From NCBI RefSeq assembly GCF_019059575.1, contig NW_024881538.1, forward strand, positions 558,001 through 622,000: a stretch of 64,000 nt of DNA. Reading direction: 5' to 3'. Below, piece after piece: positions 1 to 12,352 of the stretch. Position 1 is the stretch's first letter; the number at the start of each line of letters is the position of its first letter. The stretch comes from Amphibalanus amphitrite (lineage: Eukaryota > Arthropoda > Thecostraca > Balanomorpha > Balanidae). A program made the translations under genes and the position numbers. The notes beneath the pieces are model-generated. The model was not told the DNA's origin and did no database searches. It saw only the letters and a list, made by a program, of their open reading frames with translations.

Positions 1-444
1 CTCAGCCGCTCACTTATACATGAGGTCACCGCCTGACGAGTTTGGGAGGCGACTTCTTGAGGCGCGAACACAACTGTGGCGCAGCGGATGTCTTCGATGA
101 TAATGTGCTCCATGGCCTCGACAGCGGCGTACTACTTGGCATGGACCTCTTCAGAGGCAGACTGCATAACCCGGGCCTCGTCAGTAGCATTCTGCACAGA
201 GCACCTCTGGACATAGCGAACTTCTTTCAACAGGCGGTGTTAGGGCTGGTTTGTGTCTACGGCGCTACAGATTCATCCATGGATATGACATTGGAACCGT
301 TTTTGTATAGCTGTTAGCAAATTGTTTATAAGTTGCATTATTTAGACGGCTAATTCATACCTATGGCTTATGCTTGAACACCGACAGGCCGGGAGACTAT
401 TCAATTCAGCATTCACTGCATTTCTCCAGTCTAGCGGACGTATG
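1..444. other. unassigned sequence
   Basis: No gene is recognised here. A 91-codon plus-strand frame at 42-317 and a 62-codon minus-strand frame overlap it, but neither resembles a known domain and no convincing splice sites border them. The stretch ends at the target duplication of the hAT-like element that starts at 453. Confidence 0.4.
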
Positions 445-452
445 GTATAGAG

Positions 453-2246
453 TAGAGATGCCCTTTTTGAACCCGCGAACCCGCTTTCTGCGGGTTTTCA
501 AAACCCGCAGGGTTTTTGGCGGGTTTGAGAAGCAAAACTTGTCGTGTGGCGGGTATTTGGCGGTCAGACTTAAGAACCTATAATTTTTTTTATTTTTTTT
601 TAGATGCAAAACACAATGCCAAGTGCATTTGCTCAGGTTAACAATACAACATTCATCAAAACAACTTTTAAAACAGAACCAAATATAAAAATATATCAAG
701 GAAGCACATTTCAAATGCAAAACTGAAAACAACCAGCAATAGCATCCACAGTCTGGCAATGACCAAACCAGGGTACAAGCAATAAACTACTAAGCATAAA
801 TAAATGCTGATGAAAGCATTCCATAAAACATAAAAGACCCTGAAAGCAAACTTATAGGAAGCTGAACTGAAGTCTATGTGCACTGTGCAGTGTGCACTAG
901 ATATACATTATGGAAGAACCCAGACTTAAATGAGATGTTGAAAATCAGAGCAAATGCCACATGTTACTTTATTTGCGTCTGGTCGGCATAAAAAAGAGCT
1001 ATCAGCTAAACAAAATTTGATGCAAATTCATTGATTACCTATCCTACTCTATGTTCTGTTCCACCCTATATTACGAAAATAACACACCAATCACCCTTAC
1101 AAAAAATCAAAATATAGACTGGCCGGCCCAAACATAACGCAATACAATACTGGCGCACTTCCGACATTCTGACAAGGATGGGCATTTGACTGCGTCAATT
1201 TTGGTCTCTGAGGTGAAGGAAAGCTGTCATTGATGACGCAATAATTTTCAATCAGTTTTTCTGTCTTGGTTTTTGAATGCCTCAAAATAGCAGTTATACA
1301 TGTTACAAAACCACGTAGCTGGTCGCATTTATTTCTTTTGTCTTTTTACGTCCTTATCATTTGTATGCCGACAGATGACCAGCCGGAGAGCATTACCAAG
1401 ACCATCTATAAAATCATTACATTTAATTTAGTATTTACTGTCTCTTTATTTCTAAACCGGTGATTAACCTCTAAATTGTAAAACTTTAGCTGTTGTGTAA
1501 AATAATTTAATCAGAATGGCACATGAATATGCATTATACAACAGTGTTTTCGCAACAAGTTCGACTAACTACGGCCGCAATAATTTAGTCGCTGTAACAT
1601 TCCTTCATCAGCTGTTGGTGACGCTTCTGACGCATGTTTCCAGAAATGCGTGGTTCATTGGTGGTTAGTTGCAAGGCCATATATGTTATTATAGTTGGTT
1701 TTTGCTGGGATTTTGCATGATTTGTTTTATGTGTAGATCGACTGGATACTCATTATTCACTGTGTCACTATTTATTTTTAACTGGAAATCGCATATCTTT
1801 TTATATCAACATTCATTTTGATAACAATATCATTCCAGAGGCCTAACATTGAGAGGGAGCCAGAGTGAAATTTTGATCCTCAGCCAATGCTGAAGGGTAA
1901 GGTGAGAGAAAGATTTTACTGAACTCTTCAGAAAGGAATTTCAAATGTATTGATGCATTATTCATTTTCCACTATCCAGTGTGCACTTCCTGAGGACTTA
2001 GCATAGCAATTTCAAGTCCTTACTATTTGTTTGGCTGTCTTTTTCTGCACAGCAATGAAGCAAGTAAGGTTTATATAGCTCTAGCATTGACTCAGCTGTA
2101 TTTTTTTCTTGCAAAAGTATGTTTTTAAGATTGCGGGTTTTTTGCGGGTTCGGCTCAGACAAAATCAGCTTGCGGGTAGTTGTGGTTGGGCAAGGGGTAG
2201 CTGCGGGGCGGGGCGGTAATGAAATTGCAAATTTGGGGCATCTCTA
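453..2246. mobile_element. non-autonomous hAT-like transposon with 8-bp target duplication
   Basis: The ends are exact 11-bp inverted repeats: TAGAGATGCCC at 453-463 and its reverse complement at 2236-2246. They are flanked by a perfect 8-bp direct repeat GTATAGAG at 445-452 and 2247-2254. An 8-bp duplication with short TAGRG-type ends is characteristic of the hAT superfamily. Just inside both ends are GCGGGTTTT-type repeats: several copies of the word ACCCGC or GCGGG between 470 and 560, and again at 2133-2215, in opposite orientation. No transposase frame is visible in the 1.8 kb of mostly AT-rich interior, so the copy is non-autonomous. Confidence 0.85.
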
Positions 2247-2254
2247 GTATAGAG

Positions 2255-2960
2255 CTTGCATTCCTCCCGGCTCCCATATTTCCTCATCAGCGCTGCCGTC
2301 TGAATGTCCCTTCAGCCTGTGCACTGTCGACGCCCGTCCATCTCTGCCTTCATAGCCGGATGTGACGTCATCGATTCGGACTGATGATGACGTCACCGCC
2401 ACTCCTACATCGAAGCCGCGCTAGTCCACGCGGCGCGACGGGGCGAGTGTTCTTTCAGTCATACAGGAAAACTCTTGAGGTCAGCATTCAATAAGGGTGG
2501 GTGTGACCTCAGAGAGGTCAATGTGGTTGAAGTGTAGGATGTCCGAACGGAGAAACCCGAGTACCTATATCTGCTGTCCGATGTTGGGAATCAAATAATG
2601 ACGACGGACCCATGCTGTTTCTTAGGGCTCTGCTATGGTGTGCAATTGTGCATGAGAGCATCGCCTTGAGCTGCTGTTACAGTTACGATAAGGGGCAAGG
2701 GACAACGCTAGACTCAAAAAAATATATTTAAAACTCGGCGCCATATGTTCGCAACTGGTGCAGCGCCAGTGACGCCACTGCCGACGTTGCCAAGCGGGCT
2801 GCAAGCAGTGGTATAGCCGACTCCTCCCCCCCATCCCCAGGGAGAGGATGGATCCCCTTCCTCACGGGGAGGGGGAGTTTCACCGGTCAGGCTCGGCTGC
2901 ACGACTGGCGCGGGTGAACGGTGCTGGGTGCGGTCAGGCAACGGATCACTCAAAACTCAA
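2255..2960. other. unassigned sequence
   Basis: No gene is recognised. The stretch contains TGACGTCA-type words at 2360-2400 and a G/C-rich patch near 2820-2930. Minus-strand frames of 70 and 79 codons overlap here but look like noise. Confidence 0.35.
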
Positions 2961-3235
2961 ATGATTCCTTTTTTGGTGTAAATGGGGTGTGGTCTAAAAC
3001 GATACCCACTTTACGCCCTACTTAGACCAGAAGAACACCATCTTAACCCTCTCGAAACCCAAACATACACCCTGTACACCTGTCGAACACCGTTCATACA
3101 CCCCTCTTGCACCCTTTTAACACCACCAGTAAACCTATATGACACCCGTATCATACCCACTTGCACCGGGTTTACACCCCCTGAACCAGCTTTATGCCAC
3201 CTTTGCACCTTATGTGCACTCTTTTTACTATTGTG

Positions 3236-3445
3236 CTACACCACCTTGCACCCAAATTACTCCTGTTCTACACACCCTTTGCACCCATTTTACTCCTGTT
3301 GTACACCCCCTTTGCACCCATTTTACTCCTGTTTTACACCCCTTTGCATCCATTTTACTCCTGTTCTAAACCCTCTTTGCACCCATTCTACTCCTGTTCT
3401 ACACCCTCTTTGCACCCATTTTACTCCTGTTCTACACTCCCCTAG
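3236..3445. repeat. tandem repeat, about 33-34 bp unit, six copies
   Basis: The unit reads approximately CCTTTGCACCCATTTTACTC followed by CTGTTCTACAC. Six head-to-tail copies with a few substitutions span this interval. The open frames on both strands over this stretch are by-products of the periodicity and lack stop codons for that reason. Confidence 0.85.
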
Positions 3446-3555
3446 CACCCACGGTACACCCGGCTAGCACCATCCATGCACCGCTCCCCAACACCACCGC
3501 TCCCCACCTTTTTCATTCGCAGACCCGTCACCAAAGTCAGCCAGCTGGTGCAACA

Positions 3556-4146
3556 TTTATTACAACGAAACTTAAAACGAAACGCATAACTAAACTTAGC
3601 GCATACGAAACTTAGCGCGGCCGCCCAGCCGCGGTGGCCGACTATGACGAACAGTTTCAGTCTATCTTGAAGGAACTGCTGGTCTTGGATGTCGGCCGGG
3701 GGGCGCTCAGTGGCTAGGAGTAGCACTCTGATTTCTTGGCGGTCCCTTGTTTGATAGTTCTCGTTGATAAGCCTCTGTTGAGAGAGGTAGTTTCGCCACT
3801 GCTGGTTAAACTCGGGCGGCGGGAGCACCAGCGGAGGTGGGCCGTCCATGGGGCGCTGAGAAGCCGAACCCGGCCGAGGTGTCGAGTCTGGTTGCGATGG
3901 CTGGGCAGCGCGGCCCGGCCGGGGCGGCTGTAAAAGAGTCGCCACTCGGCGGGCGAGCTGTTCCAGCTGGTCGTCACCCAGAAGCACCGGCTGGGTGGGC
4001 CTCGCGCCCCCGGCACCGCCTTCGGATCGATCCAGCTCGAACTGTAGCTGGCGAGCCACCTGGCTCCTGGTGTTCCTCGACGGCGTGTCGGCTGCTGAAA
4101 GTCGTTGACGCGATGTGGAGGGCGTACCTGGGCGGTCGTTGCCCAT
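3556..4146 (-). CDS. unrecognised open frame inside composite repeat
   Basis: I do not recognise this protein. Reading the minus strand from the ATG at 4146 gives about 195 codons before the reverse complement of TTTATT (AATAAA) at 3556-3561. The frame itself runs on to 3442 into the tandem array. The first 110 residues are rich in Pro, Arg, Ser and Gln and look disordered. Residues from about 115 are more helix-like, with a W-R-N-Y-L-S-Q-Q stretch and then a Q-D-R-L-K-L-F motif. Codons are strongly G/C-ending, unlike the flanks. It could be the first exon of a transposon-borne or captured gene, or a chance frame in CpG-rich DNA. Confidence 0.3.
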
Positions 4147-4464
4147 CCGCTCCTAGGAAGGGCAGAATCTGGCCGCGGGTAGGCACCGTGGTGCGTCCCG
4201 CTAGGCCAGAGGGAGATCCTGCGTCGCACTCCGCACTCACAGCCCACTTAATAGAGGTTTTCACTTTTCACCACCCAGCACTTGGGACGCTCCCCTCGTC
4301 GGAGCGTCCTGAGTCGCGGTCACGGCGAAACTGAGCCGTTAACGTCGGCCGAGGGCCCGCGCAGGGGCCTAGGCCGCTTCCCATTGGTCGGCCGCGCTGA
4401 CGTCATGTCGGCAGCCGTTAGAAAGCGCGCGAAAAACGGCGTTGCTTCCTTGTTCAATGAGTGT

Positions 4465-4915
4465 AAGAGGGGTGTTTCCAGAAAGTTCTTATCCCGATCT
4501 ATTCCCTTATTACACCCCGATCTGGGCATCGCCATATGGTGTACAGATGGTGTTTCAACGATGGTGTTCGTATAGTGTAAAAAGGGTGTTTCCAGAAAGT
4601 TCTTATCCCGATCTATTCCCTTATTACACCCCGATCTGGGCATCGCCGCCCTAGGTGTACAGGTGGTGTTTCAACGATGGTGTTCGTATAGTGTAAAAGG
4701 AGTGTTTCCAGAAAGTTCTTATCCCGATATATTCCCTTATTACACCCCGATCTGGGCATCGCCATATGGTGTACAGATGGTGTTTCAACGATGGTGTTCG
4801 TATAGTGTAAAAAGGGTGTTTCCAGAAAGTTCTTATCCCGATCTATTCCCTTATTACACCCCGATCTGGGCATCACCTAGGTGTACAGATGGTGTTTCAA
4901 CGAGGGTGTTCGCCT
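4465..4915. repeat. tandem repeat, 114-116 bp unit, four copies
   Basis: The anchor word TTTCCAGAAAGTTCTTATCC recurs at 4475, 4589, 4705 and 4819, giving spacings of 114, 116 and 114 bp. Copies differ by only a few bases. A GCATCGCCATATGGTGTACA segment is replaced by a CGCCCTAGG variant in one copy. Both strands show open frames that simply repeat the unit. Confidence 0.9.
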
Positions 4916-5095
4916 GGTGTGTTGATGGTATATTTAGCGGATCGGTGTATGAGCGGTGTTAAAAAGGTTCATGGGTGCAAACAGGGACTAACAACGGTGT
5001 ATAATGGGCATCAGGTTGGCGTACTTCTGGTGCATATCTGGTGTAAAGTGGGTGTAATCCCAACTTAAGGTGTCAATGGGGTGTAAATCGTGTTT

Positions 5096-7309
5096 TCAGT
5101 GATGTTTATTGAAAAATTCACTGCACACACAGATAGCGCAGCTTACGTAAATACGAGACGGACCGTTTGAATACCTTACTGGCAATGTATCGCCTTTCAT
5201 TGCACACAACGTCACGAGCTTTGCCTCGGATCGCGGATAAACAAGTCCAGGAATGCCGTCGAATGCATGTGCTTGCATTCGGTTCTATGTTGTCGCTGTG
5301 GTCGACGACTGCCCATGTCGTATCGACTGCCCTAGTTCTCTCCCCACGGGGGTGGGGGCGGGTGTTTGCCGCGGCACCGACGATTCCTCGGCAGGCCTGC
5401 CAATACCAGGTCACCGCCGCGCCTCGGTGTGACACGTCCGTCATGGAATGCCGCCGGAACCTGGAATATTCCCACTGTCGACCCGGCCGTGGGACCTCGG
5501 GGCGCTGCGTTGGACGGTGGTGTGTACCCGAGGTGCTCCCGTGCCCTCCACGGGCCGAGCTGATAGGGTATCTGCTCACGTGTTCCCCTCTCCCCATGTT
5601 GTCGAGCACACACTGCGCCGCAGTCAGCCGTACTCGGGCGTAGAGTACGGCCGCAGACCAGTCACGTGTCCGGGGAGAGGGGAGAGAGGGAGAGAGCTGC
5701 AGACTGGGAGTGTCCCGTGGCCAATGTGACCGTGACAATGCCCGGCTGTTGGCTTTATTTGTGTTAATATCAATGTTGCAAGAGTCTTGGCCCGGTGATG
5801 TAGATAGGAATGTGCTCTTTGTCAACCGGCGCAAACAATATTGCGTGGTAATAAAAAGCTCCGTGGTTGAGATGCCATACAAATACTGCTTAAAGAGACA
5901 TCCTATGTGTCAGGAATGTCCCTTAAAAATTATCCTGCACACTTAATCTGGTGCTTCTCCTGTGAGGGCATTTCGATGTTGTTAGCCTGAAGAGTCTCAC
6001 CACATCGAAGTTGACTCACACTAGGCATGACTCACATCCCGTTTTCGTTGTACTCGTACCCCTATGCGGTATTTCCATAATATCTTGCAACTTCGATAAT
6101 ACTATCGGCCGCTGTGGTAGGAAGCAGAGACTTGCAGCGTTTCATTTCGAGGACTTAGGAATACCGTGGCAACAAAGGCGGTGGAACGGGGAGGGCACCG
6201 GGGCACCGTGCCCCCTTTGATTTTGGCATTTTAACATTAGCCCTATGGGCGTTGCATGGGAAGAATGGGACCAAAAGTCGGCAGTGCCCCCCCCCCCCCT
6301 TAATTGAAGGTGTTCCGCCGCTACTGCGTGGCAATGGAAACTAATATGCCACTTTGGTAAGTTTGACTTGAATTGATAAAGCAGTTGCTATGCGCTTTCC
6401 TGCCTGTTCGAAGACAGCTAAGGCCAACAGCATACTGCGGTAGACGTTGATGGGGTGATATGGTTGATGCCACAGCCGTTCACAAAGTTTTTGAAAGTCG
6501 AGGGCGATTCTGATGCCTTGGGGGTAGAGACGTCCTTGGTTTTCATTTAGGATGGTTACATACGAAGCCTTTCACGAATAGATTGAGAGCCATCTGCGAA
6601 TTATAGAAACACTTCCGGACCTCTTTGAAGTTTGTGATAATCACATTGGAATGCAGATAATTCGGGCAGCGTTGCTCAGCACTCGGGTGCTTGTTTTGGT
6701 AACACAGGATGACGCGAGTCCCTGTCGAGTGGTTGGCCCAGAGTGAGGAGTTTGTGCACTGGCGTTATCGGCAGGACAGGGTCCGGCCGGTCATTCTGGT
6801 GATGTGGCCACTGCTGTCACAGCTGACTGATGATGCTGCCTGCGAGTAATGGTCTGAGGTCATCTTTCAGACGTGAGCTCTCAGCTGGAATCGGATTCTG
6901 TCGTCCTTATAGGCTTCCGAATTTCATCGCCTGAGATAAAATATGGCCGTTCAACTCCGTTGGGACTTGGGACAGGTTGCGTAGCAGTGATACGCGAGGA
7001 CTGCAAAGTCGCTGAGTAATGCACTGTCTCTCTTCGTGGTGACTCTGAAGTCTGAATGTATAGGCAATGGGTGTTTTCAGTACCTCTCGCTGATGAAGAA
7101 TGTATTATTCACTTGGGCGATCGATTGTTTTTGTCCAGCAGACGGTTACTGTTCTCGGTCCGTTCTCGGAAGTCATATATCTATTGTCAGCGCGGTGACG
7201 ATCACGATTTTATTTTTATCGTGTAGCGGGCAACCGGTTCAACCAGTTTCGTTCCCCAGGAACCCTCACGACGACGGCCGGAGGTCACCGATCGTCGGCC
7301 TTCAACCCT
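5096..7309. other. unassigned sequence
   Basis: No gene is supported. The longest frame is a 254-codon minus-strand frame (5118-5882), low in complexity and without recognisable domains. A C12 run lies at 6287-6298. There are no clear terminal inverted repeats and no exon with matching splice sites that I can assign to a family. Confidence 0.35.
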
Positions 7310-7600
7310 GGTTCTCGGTGTCACGGAGATGGTCCGTTTTGCGTTCCTCAGTGTCGCGGAGATGGTCCGTTTCGCGTTCCTCAATGTCACAGAGATGGTC
7401 CGTTACACGTTCCTAGGTGTCACGGAGACGGTCTGTTACACGTTCCTAGGTGTCAAAAAGACGGTCTGTTACACGTTCCTCAGTGTCACGGAGATGGTCC
7501 GGTGTCACAGAGATGGTCTGTTACGCGTTCCTAGGTGTCACAGAGACGATCCGTTACGCGTTCCTCAGTGTCACAAAGATGGTCTGGTGTCGTATGTAGA
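7310..7600. repeat. 33-bp minisatellite (11-codon period)
   Basis: About eight degenerate copies of a unit such as GTGTCACGGAGATGGTCCGT followed by TACACGTTCCTAG lie head to tail. Because 33 is a multiple of three, one plus-strand frame stays open and reads as a repeated 11-residue V-T-E-M-V-R-Y-T-F-L-G peptide. That open frame is explained by the periodicity and is not evidence of a gene. Confidence 0.85.
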
Positions 7601-10600
7601 GATTGTCAGTTACACAACAGTTACAGTTTCACACTGCTGGTGCTTAGCACTCAGCCCACAGTGTTACATTTGTACTCGCAGTTCACAGTGTGACACTGCG
7701 AGTCCGTTACCTGGCGCGCATTGCGGCGCCACGAGGATAAATAGCAGAGTTTTCAGACCACCAGACAAAACCGGACCGGACCAGCTTTCCTGGCCAGCCT
7801 AGGTCCTTCTGCTGTTCACCTATCCATTGATATGTAACTATGCAAATAGAAGCATTGTAACTTTTCCTGTTTGATGGTGTCTGATAAACCTTCGTCGGGT
7901 AATACTTGCTGTTCTAAAGACGTGTAAGCCACCTTCTATCACCCCACATATCCACAAGTGCTTCAATGTGTTACTTCGTTTGGCGGTACCCCATTTCTCC
8001 CAGTGTTTGCCCACTAAAGTAGCATATCATTAATTCATCGTGTATTTGTGTTTATGCTTATACCTACTGCCATTATAACCGTGACAGCGCCTGCGATTAA
8101 TTCCACGACGTTAGCACGCGATGGGACTGTCTGTGGTACACGGCGGGTCATCCCCGATTGAGCTCATACATATCCAGATCCGTGGCCTGCAGAGTCACTC
8201 GGTAAACCTTCCTTACACGTCGCCCAGTGCGGACACCGCGAGTTTGACGGTCCCATCCGGCTGTTTTCATCACGTGTCAACGGCAAACGAGCGCGGATAG
8301 AAGCGTTACAGTCGTGACGCTTCAGCCGGCGATTGGTGCCGTGAAATGGACGATTAAAGGTGGCGAAACTGCTGTTCATATTTGTGTAATGTGCAGATGT
8401 TGGGCTGCATATTTCACGATTGCGTCACTGGTGGATCGCGGTGATCGCAGGGGCATTTCGTCGGTTTTGTTTTCATGGCCTAAGTTTGGTAACGAGTGCT
8501 GCTCCCCTTTGTTTCTCAGAGGTTTGAAGTATGGGACGAGGTAGGGGATAGTGGCGATGCCTATGACCTGAAAGGCTGCAATTGATCTTTCAATGAGCCT
8601 AAACTCACGACTGACTGACTGGTCGACGAGCATTAATTGGCGACTGAGGGACGGCGCGGTGCGAGGATCGAATGGTGGCTGAGGTTATGTTCGACGGTTT
8701 AGCTGTGTAATAAAACGCTCTACGGACAGCGGAACACATTCCCAGCGGAACACATTCCCATCCCTCCGGCCTTCACACGTCACACTGTTGTATATCATTA
8801 GCGCTCTGTTACGTAATTAGACAATAGCCCGGCCCCAGCCGAGAAAGCTGTCTAAAAGATTGGGTCAGGTCAGCTCAGATGGTGACCCGGTGGCGACTAA
8901 CGCCTCTTAGTGATCGCTATTGAATCTTTCTCGGTCCTAAAAAGGCTTTTTGAGACATGTAAATGACGGGTGCCAATTATAATTCGAAATTTAGAGAAAA
9001 GAGTTGCGTCTGTCAGTTGTCACTCAATCTCGAATATAGGTAGGTGAGAGATGGCTATTCGAAGAATGTGGAAAAATTATTATTATTGCATGATTCTTTT
9101 ATTACTGCATTATTATTTGTAGCCTTCGGATGTAAAGTGTGCGATGCTGCCTGATGGAAATAAAAACTGAATAACTTCTGTCGATTCCCAGTTAACTGCC
9201 GCCACTCTTGCATATACAACTCTTCACTGAATAGGTTTTTTTCATTTATTACATAATTCTTAAAAAAGCTCTAGTTTTTCTCGGCGGACAGATGTCTTTA
9301 ACTACGGACATAACATGGACGTTGAATGACAGCATCCTACGAAACATGGCACCCGTAGTCTGAACTGAGTTCAGAGTTCAACGACTTAACAACGCACCTG
9401 GCAAAACGATATTTATCACTGAGAAAGATTGGCCGATTAGGTACACATTCTGCAATGCGACTTGCCGGATGGCAGATAATGGTCACAAGTTTGCTGTCTT
9501 CACTTCTGATGAAGTGGTTGCACTTGACGTTATAAGAACCAATACTACTTCAATTAGAGATGGTTTATTTGTATGCACTGTGCATGCCTAACGATACGGT
9601 ATAGAATATTTCATTTGTTTCGTATAGTGTTTGATCGTGATACAATCTTTCCGCCCCGTGTTTTTCCGATCCCAATGATAGCTGCGCAGTGCATTGCTGA
9701 CGGGTGATGTCACCTAGTTACGAGTAGATCGCGCTCATTAAGTTCCACGGTAAATATCACACAAACACTGCGAGCTGACCCGATGATACATTGGGACCCC
9801 AATGAGCGCCACATATTTGCAAATGTTTGAGATCAATTACCGTGGTATAGGGCACGACTCGTCGGTTCTGGCGTCCTGTTTTCGCAGTACATACTTTATG
9901 AATCGTGTGATCGATTTACATTTGCGACGCATTGAGGTACAATGGGCCATGCTAATCTTTGCTACCTTTGGAGATACAGCCTCAGCCACCGCCTACCAGT
10001 GTCGTCTTGGCCACCAGAGCTGTTTGAGTTATTCATCTGCTGCTGCAGGGTGCTGCAATGTTAAATGTACGAATGATTGGTCGTGAATGTGGCGGGCACT
10101 CCTGTGTCCGAATGCTTGTCTCACTGTTGTCAGGGTCAACTACGCCGTATACCCGGGTCAGCTGCACCAGACTATACGGCTAGCAGCACCGGACGGCGAG
10201 ATGAGTTGCACGAGATGCAGAGATAATCTCTCCTCAGCAGCGGGAGTCGAGAACGGACGGCAGGAGCAGATAGTGGGGGAACAAATGAACACCCGACCCA
10301 GGCGGCCGACACTCGGAGGTCACCATTTTTCTAACCAGCGTGACCTCAGCACCGTCCCGTGGGTATGACCTTGGCGCCCGTCATCTCTCTTGCGTCCTCC
10401 GTCTCCTCTCTCCTGCGTCCTGCGTGGGCGACATAGACACCTCCGCTGGACTCGCCGGCGGGATGGCCTGCCTCATCAGTATGCTCCTGTGGTGTGGGGT
10501 CACGCTACACCTGTCGGGGAATGGGGCAGAGGGGGGGGGGGGGGCACTACCACCGCCATCAGCTGGGTCACAGCTGTAGGAGATGGGAGTGTGGTCGAAT

Positions 10601-12190
10601 GTGAATCTCCAAACGGAAACACCAAACTTTAATAATGTGCTGATGCTCTGTGCAGACATTCCTAAAAACACTTTGGGAGTCTGCACGAGTTAGATCCTCG
10701 GGCAGAATGAAATTCACTCTATTTTTTTAAGATAAGAATTTATGCCTATTGCGTACTAAACTGCTGTGTCATAAACAGCTTGTTTCGTCGTACCAAACGA
10801 TGCATTACCGAGCTAGAAGTAATCCAGTATCCGGCGGTAACACATGTCAACACGCTTTACAAGGAGCTGCTCTTTCGCCACCGGTTATAAATGTAATCGG
10901 ACCAAGACGGCGGCCGTTGGGAGAAAGTACAATCAGTAAACGGCTCCGTCGTCCGTCCTTTCTTACTGTCGGTTGCGCCACTGCACCGGTAGTGTTTGCT
11001 GCAGCGTGTGAGATTTGGCATCAGCCGCTGTTGCAAGGCGGTATGATCCAGGTACGATCCGCCTTGCCGCTGAGTTAGAGTCGAATAAAGTTGACTTGTT
11101 GAGGAGGCGAAAATTTACTGCTGGATTGTCGACAGATATCGGCTGTGATTAAGAGTATGTTTCTTCATCGCCTGGGGAGTTTAGCGATTAACGATGTCAC
11201 GATATTCTCCTTGAGTGACCGGTTTTGTCAGTTCAATGCACGTCCCGAACTTGCAGGTCTAGCAGGCTGCAATGAGTTCCCGCCCCCTAGTCTTGGATGA
11301 GGAGATGGAATGGTCCCAACCACCGTACCGTCAGACAGGTCGTCAGGTACAGACTGGCCAGTGATCAGCGTACGGCAGTCGACCCGACGTTTCCCCTCCC
11401 CGACCCCCTGCCCTCCCCAGCTGGCCTCAGTGGTGGTCTGCACTTGCGGTGCCCCAAGGCGACCCCCAGGCCCATTTCAAGGACCGTCCTCTGCGCCCCT
11501 CTGCACCTTCGGCACTGGTGGCCTTGTTCCAGCCGGTGCTACATCACATTGTGCCGCTCTCTCCGCGACCTCTGTCCGACAGAGTGATGGGAGGAGGAGT
11601 GGAAAACACGGGGATCTCGGAGTCGAGTATCACGATGCTGTGACCTGACCTTGGGCCGGCGACTAGGCGCTGAGCTATGACTTCAAAGCACATTAGACTT
11701 TGCTGCGTAGGCGGGGATAAACAGTTTACGCGGAAGCTGTCAGACCTATCGAAGTTGGCGTGATCCCATTACTGATAATGTCTTATCGTCGGGTTCCCAA
11801 CTTATTGGTTTGTGACTCCGACTCTGACCATTTTGGGACGGTGCTCTCAGCTCACGGAGTCGGAGCCGTCGACCGACACGCATTGACATCTGTTCACATC
11901 CACTATACTACCGGTGACAGTTCTATCGGTCCGCTGTTTTTACCACAACCGCTGCGTCACCACGCACTCTCCCTCTCTGAAAAACTGTCCCGCCGGCTCA
12001 CTGGGTGGGCTGCGGATAACAGACGACACCAGCGCACCATTTGTTTGTGGTTTGTGGAGCGCTGAGCGATTGCCCTCCATTGGACCACCGCTGGGCGGGG
12101 AGGGGGCGGCACCCGGCACTTCTCGCGCCTTCCTTCCAGAACTGCTATCGAGGCAGGATAGGGCAGATAGATAGTTTAGTCACAGCGGCG
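7601..12190. other. unassigned non-coding sequence
   Basis: This is 4.6 kb without a recognisable gene. It may hold the intron or 5' region upstream of the CDC42SE coding exon at 13929, whose partner exon was not found. Notable points are a direct duplication of AGCGGAACACATTCCC at about 8729-8760, an 11-base G run near 10541, and a short U6-snRNA-like stretch at 9921-9957 (listed separately). Short frames at 10087-10579 and 11297-11648 show no domain. Confidence 0.35.
9921..9957 (-). ncRNA. possible U6 snRNA-derived fragment
   Basis: On the minus strand the words AAGATTAGCATGGCCC and, 11 bases later, ATGCGTCGCAAAT follow the order and nearly the spacing of the conserved centre of U6 snRNA. 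In U6 the AGATTAGCATGGCCCC core precedes ATGACACGCAAAT by about 9-10 bases. The 5' stem and the 3' end of U6 are not recognisable, so at best this is a decayed, truncated copy. A coincidental match is possible but the main word alone is 16 bases. Confidence 0.3.
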
Positions 12191-12192
12191 TT

Positions 12193-12352
12193 CGTCCTTC
12201 CGTCTGTCTGTCCGTCCGTGTGTCGTCTGTCGTCTGCCGCCTGCCGTCTGCCGTCTGCCAGTCTGCCAGTCTGCCCGTCCATCCGTCCGTCCATCCGTTC
12301 GTCCGTCCGTTCGTTCGTCCGTCCGTCCATCCGTCCGTCCGTCCGTCCGTTC
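12193..12352. repeat. GTCC/GTCT microsatellite
   Basis: This is a tetranucleotide-rich tract of GTCC, GTCT and GTTC words, with the purest (GTCC)n section at 12280-12350. Frames on both strands run through it and translate as repeated Pro-Ser-Val or Asp-Gly-Arg-Thr. These are repeat artefacts. Confidence 0.9.

Larger units (their letters stand above)
2970..5090. repeat. composite repeat with GTGT-rich flanks around a CpG-rich core
   Basis: The left flank (about 2970-3480) is full of ACACCC words and the right flank (about 4460-5090) of GGTGT words, so the two flanks are roughly inverted with respect to each other. The core (3540-4440) is strongly G/C- and CpG-rich and carries a minus-strand open frame with an AATAAA in the same orientation. 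Both flanks have expanded into tandem arrays. Clear terminal inverted repeats or a target duplication were not found, so the boundaries are approximate and the superfamily is unknown. The element at 23075-25007 has a similar GGTGT-rich style. Confidence 0.5.

Noticed and set aside
3442-3556. C-terminal extension of the minus-strand frame at 3556-4146
   Set aside because: It runs past the AATAAA into the ACACCC tandem array, so the last part is repeat-derived.
5118-5882. 254-codon minus-strand frame
   Set aside because: It is long, but without recognisable motifs and with other frames open on the opposite strand over the same G/C-rich DNA. Not supported as a gene.
7036-7802. Overlapping frames of 126 and 157 codons
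   Set aside because: They pass through the 33-bp minisatellite, whose period is a multiple of three; the flanking parts show no domain or splice structure.
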